Of a stretch of 64,000 nucleotides of DNA, positions 17,883-25,442 are shown piece after piece; position 1 is the stretch's first letter; each line of letters starts with the position of its first letter. The stretch is from CAZDET01 sp964504335. GTDB taxonomy: Bacteria; Bacteroidota; Bacteroidia; Chitinophagales; Saprospiraceae. The stretch is from contig CAZDET010000020.1 in NCBI GenBank assembly GCA_964504335.1, forward strand, positions 13,063 to 77,062. Direction: 5' to 3'. The notes under the pieces are model-generated. The model had not been told where the DNA came from. It made no database searches and saw only the letters and a program-made list of their open reading frames with translations. Both the position numbers and the translations under genes were made by a program.

Positions 17883-19169
17883 TCATAAATCCAGGATGCC
17901 CAAGTAGACATCCGAGTATAACTTGCCGTCCCCGTCCGCCAGCACTCGTTGGGTACTGGGGTTGGGAAGGAACATATCTTCGTTGGTCGGCGTATGCCGA
18001 TAATTGATTTGCGATCCGTACCGTGTAAGCGGTTTGTGTTCGGTTGTTTCCAGGTAGTCACCGGCCAGATCGACATCCGAACTGGCCGCCACCGGGTTGA
18101 GGGTCTGGCTGGGGTGCGCCTTGTAGCGCCAGTAGGTAAACTGATTGGGGATACGCACCTCGAACACAGGCGTGTCGATCAGCCCGGTATCGTGCCGTAG
18201 CCGGTCATCGGCCATCAACAGCCGGTTGGCATAATCCAGTCCTGGTTCGTGGCCAATGGCAATGACGCCCCAGTTGGCCGGATCGTAGCGGTCGGGATCG
18301 ATCAGGATGCGCTTAGTCGTAGCATAGCCCCCGGTTCCGCTGACGACCAGGTCGAACCAACCCCGCAGGTCATCCTCCCGGTAGTCTAGCGCGACGGCGG
18401 TCAGGCCGTCGGGGTTGGTAAAGGTTTGGGTATCGATGGTAGTGCCGTCGGTGGCGTTCAGGTCCACTTGGGCGTCCGTGATGGTGATCCCCGCCAAAGG
18501 GGTGAAGCGGTACAAAAACCGTTGTGGCAGCAGCACCCGATCGGCATCGTTCACTTCGTGGCGATCGGTAATGGGCTCCCAGAACGCGGTATCGGTCAGG
18601 GGATTATTGGCGTCGTCGGTGCGAATGGCACGGTATAGTTGAGCTGCCCCCGCATCGTAGACGCGCTCGCCGGCCACGTAGGTGCGGCTCTCCCGGGCCG
18701 CCGCCTGCTGCGAAAGCGCCACACCGGCATCCTGGGGTAGCTCTTCGAGGTTGGTGAAATAATACTGGGCCGGCACATTGGGGCGCATCCGTTCGGCGGT
18801 GATCACTCCCCAGGTGGGATCGGTGAGGCGCAGGCCGAATGACCAGGTTTGTCCCGGGTCGGGCAAAATTTTGGGCTCAAAGTATTCTACGCCCCCGTCG
18901 AGCACAATGTCTACAGCCATACCGACGATGAAGCCCATTGGGGTGGTGGCCATCCGCATCTTGTAATTACGCAGATCTATAGCCGTTTGTGGCAGCGGAA
19001 AGACCTGTAGACTGCGCTCCAATGCGTAATTGGTATCGAGCGAGCGAATTAGCCCCGCATCGGTCACGGAGTCCAGATCGAAATAGTTGCTGCGGTCGCC
19101 CTGGTGCAGATAAAATCCGTGCAGGATGCGACAGACGAACAAGCGAGCGTATTTGATCCGGAAAGCCAT
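17883..19169 (-). CDS. Conserved-context eCIS protein of unknown function, 428 residues
   Basis: I do not recognise a domain in this 428-residue protein. It begins MAFRIKYARLFVCRILHGFY, with no cleavable signal, and contains beta-rich parts with a possible Ig-like insert around residues 200-300 (TPLAGITITDAQVDLNATDG). The C-terminus VYLGILDL is short and hydrophobic. It sits three bases after the DUF4255 gene and 30 bases before the sheath gene. Position suggests a cap, cap adaptor or sheath-end protein acting at the far end of the particle. The double Cys-free, aromatic-rich N-terminus argues against secretion. Confidence 0.8.
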   Translation of the reverse strand: MAFRIKYARLFVCRILHGFYLHQGDRSNYFDLDSVTDAGLIRSLDTNYALERSLQVFPLPQTAIDLRNYKMRMATTPMGFIVGMAVDIVLDGGVEYFEPKILPDPGQTWSFGLRLTDPTWGVITAERMRPNVPAQYYFTNLEELPQDAGVALSQQAAARESRTYVAGERVYDAGAAQLYRAIRTDDANNPLTDTAFWEPITDRHEVNDADRVLLPQRFLYRFTPLAGITITDAQVDLNATDGTTIDTQTFTNPDGLTAVALDYREDDLRGWFDLVVSGTGGYATTKRILIDPDRYDPANWGVIAIGHEPGLDYANRLLMADDRLRHDTGLIDTPVFEVRIPNQFTYWRYKAHPSQTLNPVAASSDVDLAGDYLETTEHKPLTRYGSQINYRHTPTNEDMFLPNPSTQRVLADGDGKLYSDVYLGILDL

Positions 19170-19172
19170 TCG

Positions 19173-19775
19173 TCAAACGGTTTGTTCTTCGACCATTATT
19201 TCTTCGACGACGCGACCGCCACCAAGCGGCTGCTCTTCGCGAACCTCCACCAGCGCAACCCGGTATAGCGCCGAGGGTAACTGCCGCCCTCCCAGCGCCC
19301 CCCACACGTGGTTGAGCTGCTCGAAGGTCATCGTATACAGATTGAAAGACAGCCGCAGGCGATTGCGGGTAAAGTCATCCAAATTGTCCGAGATAGAGGT
19401 GTTGGGGCTGCTTGTGAGGGTAAACAAGGGGCGCGCCTGAAAAAACTCCAGCACAGTGGATAGAAACTGGAGTGCGGTTTCGTAAGTAGTGTGATTGGCC
19501 GAAAAAAGCAGGTAGAGGTTCAAATGAACCGGAGGGTGTTCGTATTCTAAGTTGCCCGATAGAGAATCTTTGCGCACCGGGCGGGTATTCTTCAGCGCTC
19601 GTTCTTCCTCGATGTTGACCAAGCTGATAATAACCGCGTCGCCGAGCTGGTCGCCGTCCTCCTGGTCGAGCAGGGCTACGTTGCCCAGTATAGCCAGGTC
19701 GGCGGGTAAGCCCAGTCGTTGTACCATATAGGTATTTAATTCTTCTTGTATGAGTTTAAGGGCATCGTACAGCAC
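19173..19775 (-). CDS. DUF4255 tube-terminator protein (Afp16/Pvc16-like)
   Basis: A 200-residue protein beginning MLYDALKLIQEELNTYM, with VALLDQEDG, then DAVIISLVNIEEERALKN and HLNLYLLFSANHTTYETAL, the conserved pattern of the DUF4255 (Pvc16 N-terminal) family. Members cap the distal end of tube and sheath and set particle length. The start is a GTG at 19775, which keeps the family's N-terminus. It is the first gene of the visible operon; an inverted repeat lies between it and the regulator upstream. Confidence 0.95.
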   Translation of the reverse strand: MLYDALKLIQEELNTYMVQRLGLPADLAILGNVALLDQEDGDQLGDAVIISLVNIEEERALKNTRPVRKDSLSGNLEYEHPPVHLNLYLLFSANHTTYETALQFLSTVLEFFQARPLFTLTSSPNTSISDNLDDFTRNRLRLSFNLYTMTFEQLNHVWGALGGRQLPSALYRVALVEVREEQPLGGGRVVEEIMVEEQTV

Positions 19776-19840
19776 GGGGCACCATGATTTGATGAACTAT
19801 GTGCTGATAAAACTCCACTTTTAATCCGGCACAGTCCTAT

Positions 19841-19874
19841 GGGTTTTCCAGGAAATGGATCTACGGGAAAACCC
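19841..19874. promoter_or_regulatory. Inverted repeat ahead of the eCIS operon
   Basis: GGGTTTTCC (19841-19849) and GGAAAACCC (19866-19874) form a perfect nine-base inverted repeat around 16 bases, in the 105-base gap between the LuxR-type gene and the first eCIS gene. No T-run follows on the minus strand, so it is not a standard intrinsic terminator. It could be an operator for the eCIS operon or a transcript hairpin. No TAnnTTTG promoter box was found in this gap. Confidence 0.5.
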
Positions 19875-19880
19875 TGAATT

Positions 19881-20522
19881 TCATCCGGTCAGTCCGTGCA
19901 GAATGGCTTCCCGGACGATCCCGGCCGTGTTTTTGACACCCAACTTGCGGATGATATTAAGCCGATGCGTTTCGGCAGTACGGTGGCTGATGCAGAGATC
20001 GTCGGCAATCTCCTGGGTCGTCTTTTCAGCGATAATGAGCGTCAGGACCTGGCGCTCGCGCCGGGTGAGGGGGCCCCTGCAGTCTTTACGGTGTAACGCC
20101 AGGCTTTCGAAGGAGAGGGTTTGTTGAATTTTGCCACTCAGGTAGCGGTGGCCGGCCTTTACTTCCTCGACCGCCGAAAAGAGTTCGCGGGGCAGGACGT
20201 CAATGGATAGGTAGGCACCGATACCGAGCGCTAGCCATCGCCGCACCGTAGCACGATCGATTTCGCGCCGGATCACAATGACGGAAGCCAAGGGAAGATT
20301 TCGAACTAAATTGCGGGTGTTGGACAAGTCCGACGGATGGTTTTGGGAGAGGTCCAGAATGAGCAGGTGGCCGGAAGGCCAGTTCTTGAGCAATCGCAAT
20401 AGCTCTCCCCAAAGATCGACTTTCCGGATATCGGCTTGTGGATAGTGATCCTGAAGTAGGTGGGTAAGGCCGGCAAGTACCATAGGTACCCGTCCTGCCA
20501 TCAAGATGGATTTGGGTGTCAT
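19881..20522 (-). CDS. LuxR/NarL-type transcription regulator with degenerate receiver
   Basis: This 213-residue protein has an N-terminal receiver-like domain and a C-terminal LuxR helix-turn-helix (LTRRERQVLTLIIAEKTTQE, then ISHRTAETHRLNIIRKLGV). The receiver keeps an aspartate at the usual phosphorylation place (ILDLSQ, D57). However, the acidic pair that binds magnesium is replaced by Ala-Gly (ILMAGRVP), and the conserved lysine after GAYL is missing. It is therefore probably not a normal phosphorylation switch. It lies 105 bases upstream of the eCIS operon in the same direction and is the obvious candidate for its control, though that is inference. No histidine kinase is nearby. Confidence 0.88.
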   Translation of the reverse strand: MTPKSILMAGRVPMVLAGLTHLLQDHYPQADIRKVDLWGELLRLLKNWPSGHLLILDLSQNHPSDLSNTRNLVRNLPLASVIVIRREIDRATVRRWLALGIGAYLSIDVLPRELFSAVEEVKAGHRYLSGKIQQTLSFESLALHRKDCRGPLTRRERQVLTLIIAEKTTQEIADDLCISHRTAETHRLNIIRKLGVKNTAGIVREAILHGLTG

Positions 20523-20769
20523 GAATGTGGGTTTATGATAGTAAGTACCAATCGGTCGGCATTAGCCGAACGGAAAAATGATCGAATCGACCTGACGACC
20601 TGGAGCTACCGATTCGGGGATTAATCGAAAAAAGGCGCAGCCTGTTGGCCGACAACTACAAACTATAAATTTGAGGTCTAGTGAATTCCTGTTAGTGGTA
20701 GTAAACCGGAATCAAGTGAAGCAAGAGCTCGTGCTCAGTCGGAATACTAAAGTTAGCTTGAGATACCTC

Positions 20770-20785
20770 AGTGTAAATCTACACT
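20770..20785. promoter_or_regulatory. Palindrome in the 319-base gap upstream of the LuxR-type gene
   Basis: AGTGTA-AATC-TACACT is a perfect six-base inverted repeat. The gap 20523-20841 holds no gene on either strand and no clear promoter box; a weak box-like TATAGTTTG occurs near 20660-20668 on the minus strand. The palindrome may be an operator or the end of the upstream transcript, but no T-run accompanies it. Confidence 0.35.
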
Positions 20786-20841
20786 ATTTTCAGATTTGAA
20801 AAGTAAATATGTTCATTATTCATCCTTTACTCCAAAAAACC

Positions 20842-21462
20842 TCACCGTATATCAAACCGCACCGGCAGCACCAGCCGGACGGACACGGCCGTATTGTCTA
20901 CATATGCTGGATGCCAGGCGGGCATGGCCCGCACTGCGCTGACGGCTGCCTGGGCACAGCTGGCGCAGGCGGGGCCCTCCGCCGTCAGGATGCGCACGTC
21001 CTCGTCGGCGACGCGGCCGTAGCGGTCTAGGTAGAAGAGCACATACTGGACGCTTTCGATGCGCTGATAGGCCGCCGTAGATGGGTATCGGACCTTTTGA
21101 TCGAAGTATTGCCGCAACAGGCGATAGCTACATCCTTCTGGATCGCGTTCATTGCGACAGGTAATGGAAAAGAGGGGCGGGCGGTCTACTTCGCTGAGCG
21201 CGTACGGGCCTTCGCGAACGGTACTTCTCGTCGTGGTGCGAGGGGTAGTGGTTTCGGAGGGTACATCGTAGGTGCTGGGGCGGCTCGTCGTGCCGGAGGA
21301 TCGGCGATTGGTGGAGGTAGTGCTGGCCGTATCGGATCGTTGAATGCGTTCAGTGGTGATGGGCGGGCGCTCCGGCGTGCTGGCAGGTGGTAGCAGTTCT
21401 TCGCAGCTCGATAGGAGCAGTACTGACAGCAACAGGCATAGACCAAGCGATTGGGCGAGCAT
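20842..21462 (-). CDS. Lipoprotein with TonB C-terminal-like domain
   Basis: This 206-residue protein has a lipoprotein signal (LLLSVLLLSSCEE, lipid-anchored Cys at residue 20). A Thr/Ser/Arg-rich unstructured linker spans about residues 25-85. The C-terminal domain resembles TonB_C (IESVQYVLFYLDRYGRV, then AMPAWHPAYV, then RLVLPVRF). It lacks the membrane helix of a true TonB and is instead lipid-anchored, so it is unlikely to energise transport by the ExbBD motor. An extra pair of cysteines occurs in PACASCAQ. It lies 71 bases after the S8 protease gene on the same strand. Function unknown. Confidence 0.8.
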   Translation of the reverse strand: MLAQSLGLCLLLSVLLLSSCEELLPPASTPERPPITTERIQRSDTASTTSTNRRSSGTTSRPSTYDVPSETTTPRTTTRSTVREGPYALSEVDRPPLFSITCRNERDPEGCSYRLLRQYFDQKVRYPSTAAYQRIESVQYVLFYLDRYGRVADEDVRILTAEGPACASCAQAAVSAVRAMPAWHPAYVDNTAVSVRLVLPVRFDIR

Positions 21463-21533
21463 GCGAGTAGGTGGTTCGGTGTCTGAAGATCAATCAATTA
21501 GAAATAACAGTTAGGCACTGCCTTAAGTTCCCC

Positions 21534-23429
21534 TCAGCTTGACACGGCCGTTTGGAAGTCTTGCAAGTTGCGGAGAAAGGGTTCGTACCCATTGGCGCGA
21601 ACGCGAGCCAGCAGGTCGCGGGCCGGTTGGGGATTGTCGAAGGCACCTAGTAGTACCTTGTACACCGTGCGGCCGTTGAGCTCATTGATATTGACGATCA
21701 CCTGGGTATCGAAAAGGCGCTGCAACTTTTCGGTCTGAATCAGCACGTTGCCGTAGTCGTAGAAGGCGCCGATCTGCACACTCCACCCCTGAGCTGCTTG
21801 TTTGTCGACTTGAAACCGAAACAAGCCTTCTCCCCCGGTAATGATTGTTTCGATGGGAGTAGGAGGCTTGCTGACCGTGTCGGCATCCCGCAGGCGGATG
21901 GCCTCGGCAACGGCCTTATCCGCATTGACCCGGCCGTAGCCGAACTTCGTGCTGTGGCCGTTTACATAGTCGCTCGGGCTTCCGATTTTGTCGGCTGTCG
22001 TTTCGAGAATTTTCTTGACCTCGGCGGCGGTCAGTTCGGGGTTGGCTGAAAGCAGGAGCGCACATATACCTGCAACCAGGGGCGTGGAGCTGGAGGTGCC
22101 GCCAAAGTGTTTGTAGCGGTCGCCCCGGCTGCGGCCGTCGCGCCAGAAGCGATATTCTCCCTGCTCACTGGTGTACCCCTGATCCCACCAGGCGCGAGCG
22201 GCGATGATCGGCCAGTGGCCGTTGCTCGGGGCGCAGACGCTCAGCTCCCGGCCGCGATTCGAATAGGTGGCATGGGTGTCGAGGCTCGTGCTTGCCGCCA
22301 CCGCAATCACCCCCGGAACGGCGGCGTAGAAATTGATGAAGTCGAAATTTTCGTTGCCCGCCGCGAACACAACCACGCAGCCCTTGCCATTACGGCCTTG
22401 CGTGGCGGCCCGGATGATGGCTTGCTCTTTGAGGTTATTGAGAGAGTACCGCGGATCGGTAGTGCCCCAACTGCAACTAATGATATCGGCCCCCTGGCGG
22501 ACGCAATAGTCGAACATGTCCTCCGTTTCGCGGGTGCTGAAGGAGGTCCCGTCAACGGGCATGAATTTAGCCGAAGGAGCTGCGCCGACCAGACCGGAGC
22601 CGTTGGCGGAAGCCACGGCCACACTGGCACAGGGCGTGCCGTGGGTGAAGCGCGGGTCGCCCTGCGAAATGCGGTTTGAGCGGTCTTTTACACTGTAAGG
22701 CCGTACGATCTTAGCGGCGAGATCGGGGTGGCTGGTATCAAAACCATTATCAATAACCGCAATCGTGATCTCCTGCGAACCAGTGCTGCCCAATCGGTGC
22801 CAGGCATCTTTCACCCGGGCATCCGCCCCTTTTTTGAGCGAAAAATTGACATCCACCACAAATCCGTCGTTTTCGAGATGCCACTGGTGGGGCACCAGGT
22901 GATCGCTGACCAGTACGTCGTCGTATTCGTCCAGCATCATATCGAGGTCCGGCTCAGCCGTATGTACCAGGCTGAGCTGTTGGAGCGTCTGCGCCACTTT
23001 GAGTGGATTGGGGCTTTGGGCGGTTACCTTGGCAATAACGAGCTGATCGGGGCGGCGCTCGACGATTTCGAGGTGGTATTCATCCAGAACGATCTGTTGC
23101 TCCTCCTCACTGACGGCATCTTCGAAGGTGATGAAGAGTTCGCCGGTAGGGACGATGGGGCGGTCATCTCCTTCGGCAAAGTAAACGTGCGTGCCGACCT
23201 GGATTTCGGAACGCCCCCGCACCTCGTCGAGCTTGCGATCAACGGTTTCTTCCGGTTGCTGATTGAGCGTGACGACCTGGAAGCCGCCCAGGTTGGGCAC
23301 GTATTCCGCTTTGACATAAGACTTCCCGATGAGTTGGGTGTCTGCTCCTTCCGGTTTTAAGCCTACGAGTCGTTCACTTTTCTTCAGACGAATTTCCCCT
23401 TTTCCACTTTTGACGGTTACTTGCTTCAT
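21534..23429 (-). CDS. Subtilisin-like serine protease (S8) with C-terminal SPOR domain, no signal peptide
   Basis: This 631-residue protein carries a complete S8 catalytic set: D227 in AVIDNGF, H263 in THGTPCAS, oxyanion N359 in FAAGNEN and S446 in GGTSSSTP. Residues ~1-190 look like a propeptide of the fervidolysin type (GELFITFEDAVSEEEQQIVL). The final ~85 residues are a SPOR-like domain (WSVQIGAFYDYGNV, then YKVLLGAFDN), which in other proteins binds denuded peptidoglycan. The N-terminus MKQVTVKSGKGEIRLKK is not a secretion signal, so export by Sec is not predicted. It could act in the cytosol, or leave by cell lysis or by the neighbouring injection system; this is speculation from position. 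Confidence 0.92.
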   Translation of the reverse strand: MKQVTVKSGKGEIRLKKSERLVGLKPEGADTQLIGKSYVKAEYVPNLGGFQVVTLNQQPEETVDRKLDEVRGRSEIQVGTHVYFAEGDDRPIVPTGELFITFEDAVSEEEQQIVLDEYHLEIVERRPDQLVIAKVTAQSPNPLKVAQTLQQLSLVHTAEPDLDMMLDEYDDVLVSDHLVPHQWHLENDGFVVDVNFSLKKGADARVKDAWHRLGSTGSQEITIAVIDNGFDTSHPDLAAKIVRPYSVKDRSNRISQGDPRFTHGTPCASVAVASANGSGLVGAAPSAKFMPVDGTSFSTRETEDMFDYCVRQGADIISCSWGTTDPRYSLNNLKEQAIIRAATQGRNGKGCVVVFAAGNENFDFINFYAAVPGVIAVAASTSLDTHATYSNRGRELSVCAPSNGHWPIIAARAWWDQGYTSEQGEYRFWRDGRSRGDRYKHFGGTSSSTPLVAGICALLLSANPELTAAEVKKILETTADKIGSPSDYVNGHSTKFGYGRVNADKAVAEAIRLRDADTVSKPPTPIETIITGGEGLFRFQVDKQAAQGWSVQIGAFYDYGNVLIQTEKLQRLFDTQVIVNINELNGRTVYKVLLGAFDNPQPARDLLARVRANGYEPFLRNLQDFQTAVSS

Positions 23430-23456
23430 TGAATATGTGTTTGGCTGGATCGTCCC

Positions 23457-23488
23457 GCAATTTAAGCGAATGCTACCGCAACGTCAAA
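23457..23488 (-). promoter_or_regulatory. Candidate promoter for the S8 protease gene
   Basis: On the minus strand TTTG (23485-23488) is followed after 20 bases by TAAATTGC (23457-23464), one base short of the Bacteroidota TAnnTTTG box. It lies about 28 bases ahead of the start at 23429. Confidence 0.4.
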
Positions 23489-23491
23489 CAA

Positions 23492-23528
23492 CAAAAAAAC
23501 GGCCAATGACCATAGGCCATTGACCGTT
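23492..23528 (-). terminator. Intrinsic terminator of the ECF sigma gene
   Basis: On the minus strand a 13-base stem (ACGGTCAATGGCC / GGTCATTGGCCGT, two G-U pairs, three-base loop) is followed directly by a run of seven T. It lies downstream of the sigma gene's stop at 23632 and ends that transcript before the S8 gene. Confidence 0.88.
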
Positions 23529-23631
23529 CCTGAATTTTTTGTGTTACGCTGCTTAATGACATCTATGTAACGCCGGCTCTGAGTAGCCTAGTATGGTCGA
23601 TGCCAATTAGAAACAGCTCTTTGAGGGACCC

Positions 23632-24156
23632 CTAGGCGCGCTCGCGCATGGCCTCCTCGTACATTTTCTGTAGTTTCTTGCGGGCGAAGAAAATACGGCT
23701 CTTGATCGTTCCGAGCGGGGAGCCGAGCTCTTCGGCAATCTCGTCGTACTTGTAGCCTTGGTAAGCCATCATGAACGGCACCCGGAAATCATCCGGCAGC
23801 GAATCTACCATTGCCTGTAATTCCTTGAAGGCTACCCGGCTTTCGCCATCGTTGCCGACGGTCTTGTCGCCAGAATTGATGTAGTAATTATTGGGCGTCT
23901 GATCGATGATCAGATTGCGGCGTACTTTCTTGCGGTAATTATTGATGAAAATATTGCGCATGATGGTAACCGCCCACGCCTTGAAGTTGGTGCCCGGATT
24001 GTACTTCTCAGCGTTGGTCATAATCCGCAAGGCAGTATCCTGGTAAAGATCCTCGGCATCATCCATGTTGCCAGTCAGCTTGAGGCTGAAGGCGCGCAGG
24101 GAATTGCTGATGCTGTCGAGGTTCTCCTGTATTTGATGCTGAATAGCGTATAGCAT
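23632..24156 (-). CDS. ECF-type RNA polymerase sigma factor
   Basis: This 174-residue protein shows region 2 (AFSLKLTGNMDDAEDLYQDT, then NPGTNFKAWAVTIMRNIFIN) and region 4 (LPDDFRVPFMMAYQGYKYDE, then EELGSPLGTIKSRIFFARKKL). These are the marks of extracytoplasmic-function sigma factors of the Bacteroidota group. No anti-sigma gene follows, as is usual for the stand-alone ECF factors of this phylum that resemble the housekeeping-like SigH/RpoE type. A good promoter lies upstream and an intrinsic terminator downstream, so the gene is monocistronic. Confidence 0.95.
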   Translation of the reverse strand: MLYAIQHQIQENLDSISNSLRAFSLKLTGNMDDAEDLYQDTALRIMTNAEKYNPGTNFKAWAVTIMRNIFINNYRKKVRRNLIIDQTPNNYYINSGDKTVGNDGESRVAFKELQAMVDSLPDDFRVPFMMAYQGYKYDEIAEELGSPLGTIKSRIFFARKKLQKMYEEAMRERA

Positions 24157-24189
24157 GGTCGGGGTATTTTATCCTGTCAAAATCTTTTA

Positions 24190-24221
24190 CAAAAATACGT
24201 GACAACACGCATAATTGCAAA
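24190..24221 (-). promoter_or_regulatory. Bacteroidota-type promoter of the ECF sigma gene
   Basis: On the minus strand TTTG (24218-24221) and TATTTTTG (24190-24197) are separated by exactly 20 bases, an exact match to the phylum's -33/-7 pattern. Transcription would start near 24183, about 27 bases ahead of the ATG at 24156. Confidence 0.75.
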
Positions 24222-24279
24222 TATTCTTTACTTCGTGTCCCTATATGATCAAAAACTGTTCCACCTATGACAATCAGGC

Positions 24280-24293
24280 GGTCGATATCGACC
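24280..24293. promoter_or_regulatory. Perfect 14-base palindrome between sigma and XRE genes
   Basis: GGTCGATATCGACC is fully self-complementary. It lies in the divergent gap, 85 bases before the XRE start and about 60 bases before the sigma promoter. It is a candidate binding site for a dimeric regulator, perhaps the XRE protein itself. Confidence 0.45.
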
Positions 24294-24359
24294 AACGGTG
24301 TAAAAAATTCTACCGAATTACAACTTTCTACCGTCCACCGTGTATTTTTTGATGTATAG

Positions 24360-24372
24360 AATCTTATAGATT
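24360..24372 (+). promoter_or_regulatory. Short palindrome at the XRE gene start
   Basis: AATCT-TAT-AGATT is a perfect five-base inverted repeat ending six bases before the ATG at 24378. Its place suggests an autoregulatory operator for the XRE protein. Confidence 0.4.
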
Positions 24373-24377
24373 TTCTG

Positions 24378-24920
24378 ATGGAAGCGGTAGAACAAAAATT
24401 TGGAGCCGATTCGAAAGAGTCGCAGGTAAATTGGTTGGGCAGAAACATTCGCTCTTTGCGAAAAGGGAGACGGCTTAGCCAGGAAGACCTGGCGCGGTCC
24501 GTAGGTCTGAATCGAGGAAACATTGCCTCGTACGAAAATGGATCAGCAGAGCCCAAAATTTGCAATCTGCTGAAAATCAGCGAACTGTTTGGTGTGTCCA
24601 TGCTCGATTTGACCGTAAAAGACCTCAGTTGTAAAAAAAATTTACAATTAGCTTACACAATGTACCAGCAACTCAGCGTGCGCGAGCAGCAATCGGTCGA
24701 TGATTACTACGAGCGCTCTAAAGAGATTGCAAATTTCATCGAAGGGTTGGGTAAGTGCTTTCAATTTAAGACCAAAGATGCCTCCGAGCTGAGTAGTGAC
24801 GCCCTTTCTCTCGTTAATTATTTCAACGAATTGCACGAAATCAGCGAAGAATTGCTCCACCAGCACACCGAATTATTACAAATTGTGCGCTGCCAAACCC
24901 AGCCGACGGCCAAAGAATAG
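24378..24920 (+). CDS. XRE-family transcription regulator
   Basis: This 180-residue protein carries a Cro/CI-type helix-turn-helix around residues 20-75 (LGRNIRSLRKGRRLSQEDLA, then LNRGNIASYENGSAEPKI). The C-terminal ~100 residues are helical (QLSVREQQSVDDYYERSKEI) and may serve dimerisation or ligand sensing; no known domain is seen there. It is transcribed away from the ECF sigma gene. Two palindromes lie in its upstream region. Target genes are unknown. Confidence 0.9.
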   Translation: MEAVEQKFGADSKESQVNWLGRNIRSLRKGRRLSQEDLARSVGLNRGNIASYENGSAEPKICNLLKISELFGVSMLDLTVKDLSCKKNLQLAYTMYQQLSVREQQSVDDYYERSKEIANFIEGLGKCFQFKTKDASELSSDALSLVNYFNELHEISEELLHQHTELLQIVRCQTQPTAKE

Positions 24921-24994
24921 TTTTCGGCCAGATTGTCTTTCTCTCCTGTCATATTGACGGATTCGACTGCCAAAATGAATATTTTCACTAATCA

Positions 24995-25026
24995 TTGGTC
25001 CACTTTCCGTTAAGTTATTATCTTTG
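24995..25026 (+). promoter_or_regulatory. Promoter of rpsT
   Basis: TTGG (24995-24998) and TATCTTTG (25019-25026) are 20 bases apart, fitting the Bacteroidota consensus. Transcription should begin near 25033, giving a leader of about 27 bases before the ATG at 25060. Confidence 0.8.
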
Positions 25027-25059
25027 CGAGCCGAAAATTAAGGACATTAACAATTCTGC

Positions 25060-25326
25060 ATGGCTAATCATAAATCTGCGAAAAAACGGATGCGACAAGA
25101 GGCTAAGCGCCGCTTAGCAAATCGATACTACAAGAAATCGGCGCGCACGGCCATTCGCAAGCTGCGCAACATGGAAGACCAGCAGGAAGCAGAAACCTTC
25201 CTCCCAAAGGTGGTCAGTATGATCGACCGCCTCGCCAAGCGAGGAACCTGGCACAAAAATAAAGCCTCGAACCTCAAGAGCAGCCTCTCCAAGCATGTAA
25301 ATAATCTGTCGGCGGCTACGGCCTAA
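25060..25326 (+). CDS. rpsT: 30S ribosomal protein S20
   Basis: This 88-residue basic protein begins MANHKSAKKRMRQEAKRRLA, the universal opening of bacterial S20, and has the three-helix composition of the family (NRYYKKSARTAIRKL, then TWHKNKASNLKSSLSKHV). S20 binds 16S rRNA early in small-subunit assembly. The gene has its own promoter and an intrinsic terminator and stands alone. A length of 88 residues is normal. Confidence 0.98.
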   Translation: MANHKSAKKRMRQEAKRRLANRYYKKSARTAIRKLRNMEDQQEAETFLPKVVSMIDRLAKRGTWHKNKASNLKSSLSKHVNNLSAATA

Positions 25327-25344
25327 GCCAGATCACCAATACGC

Positions 25345-25390
25345 GAAACAGCCCTGTCCTTCCGCTGCGAAGGGTGGGGCTGTTTCATTT
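25345..25390 (+). terminator. Terminator after rpsT
   Basis: GAAACAGCCC and GGGCTGTTTC (25345-25354, 25377-25386) plus inner pairing of TCCTTC with GAAGG make a long stem with a short GC-rich loop. The T-run is short (ATTT), so it may be only moderately efficient. Confidence 0.75.
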
Positions 25391-25419
25391 CCGGCTATAC
25401 TATCCTTTTGGTATCTTTG
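25388..25419 (+). promoter_or_regulatory. Promoter of the paaE-tetR pair
   Basis: TTTC (25388-25391) and TATCTTTG (25412-25419) are separated by 20 bases. The -7 box is a perfect match, the -33 box has one mismatch. It begins inside the rpsT terminator and implies a start site at about 25426, within the operator that follows. Confidence 0.7.
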
Positions 25420-25422
25420 CAA

Positions 25423-25438
25423 ACGAACGTTCATTCGT
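25423..25438 (+). promoter_or_regulatory. PaaR-type (TetR family) operator on the paaE promoter
   Basis: ACGAA-CGTTCA-TTCGT is an inverted repeat placed over the expected transcription start, five bases before the ATG at 25443. The core CGAACGTTCATTCG (25424-25437) matches the pseudopalindrome CNAACGNNCGTTNG that I recall for Thermus PaaR at all but one fixed position. The overlapping TetR gene is the likely repressor. Confidence 0.65.
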
Positions 25439-25442
25439 ACTC

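Noticed and set aside
1..19775. Prophage or type VI secretion system
   Set aside because: No capsid, portal, terminase, lysis or T6SS membrane-complex (TssJLM) genes are seen, while DUF4255, LysM adaptor, PAAR and gp25 order fits an eCIS.
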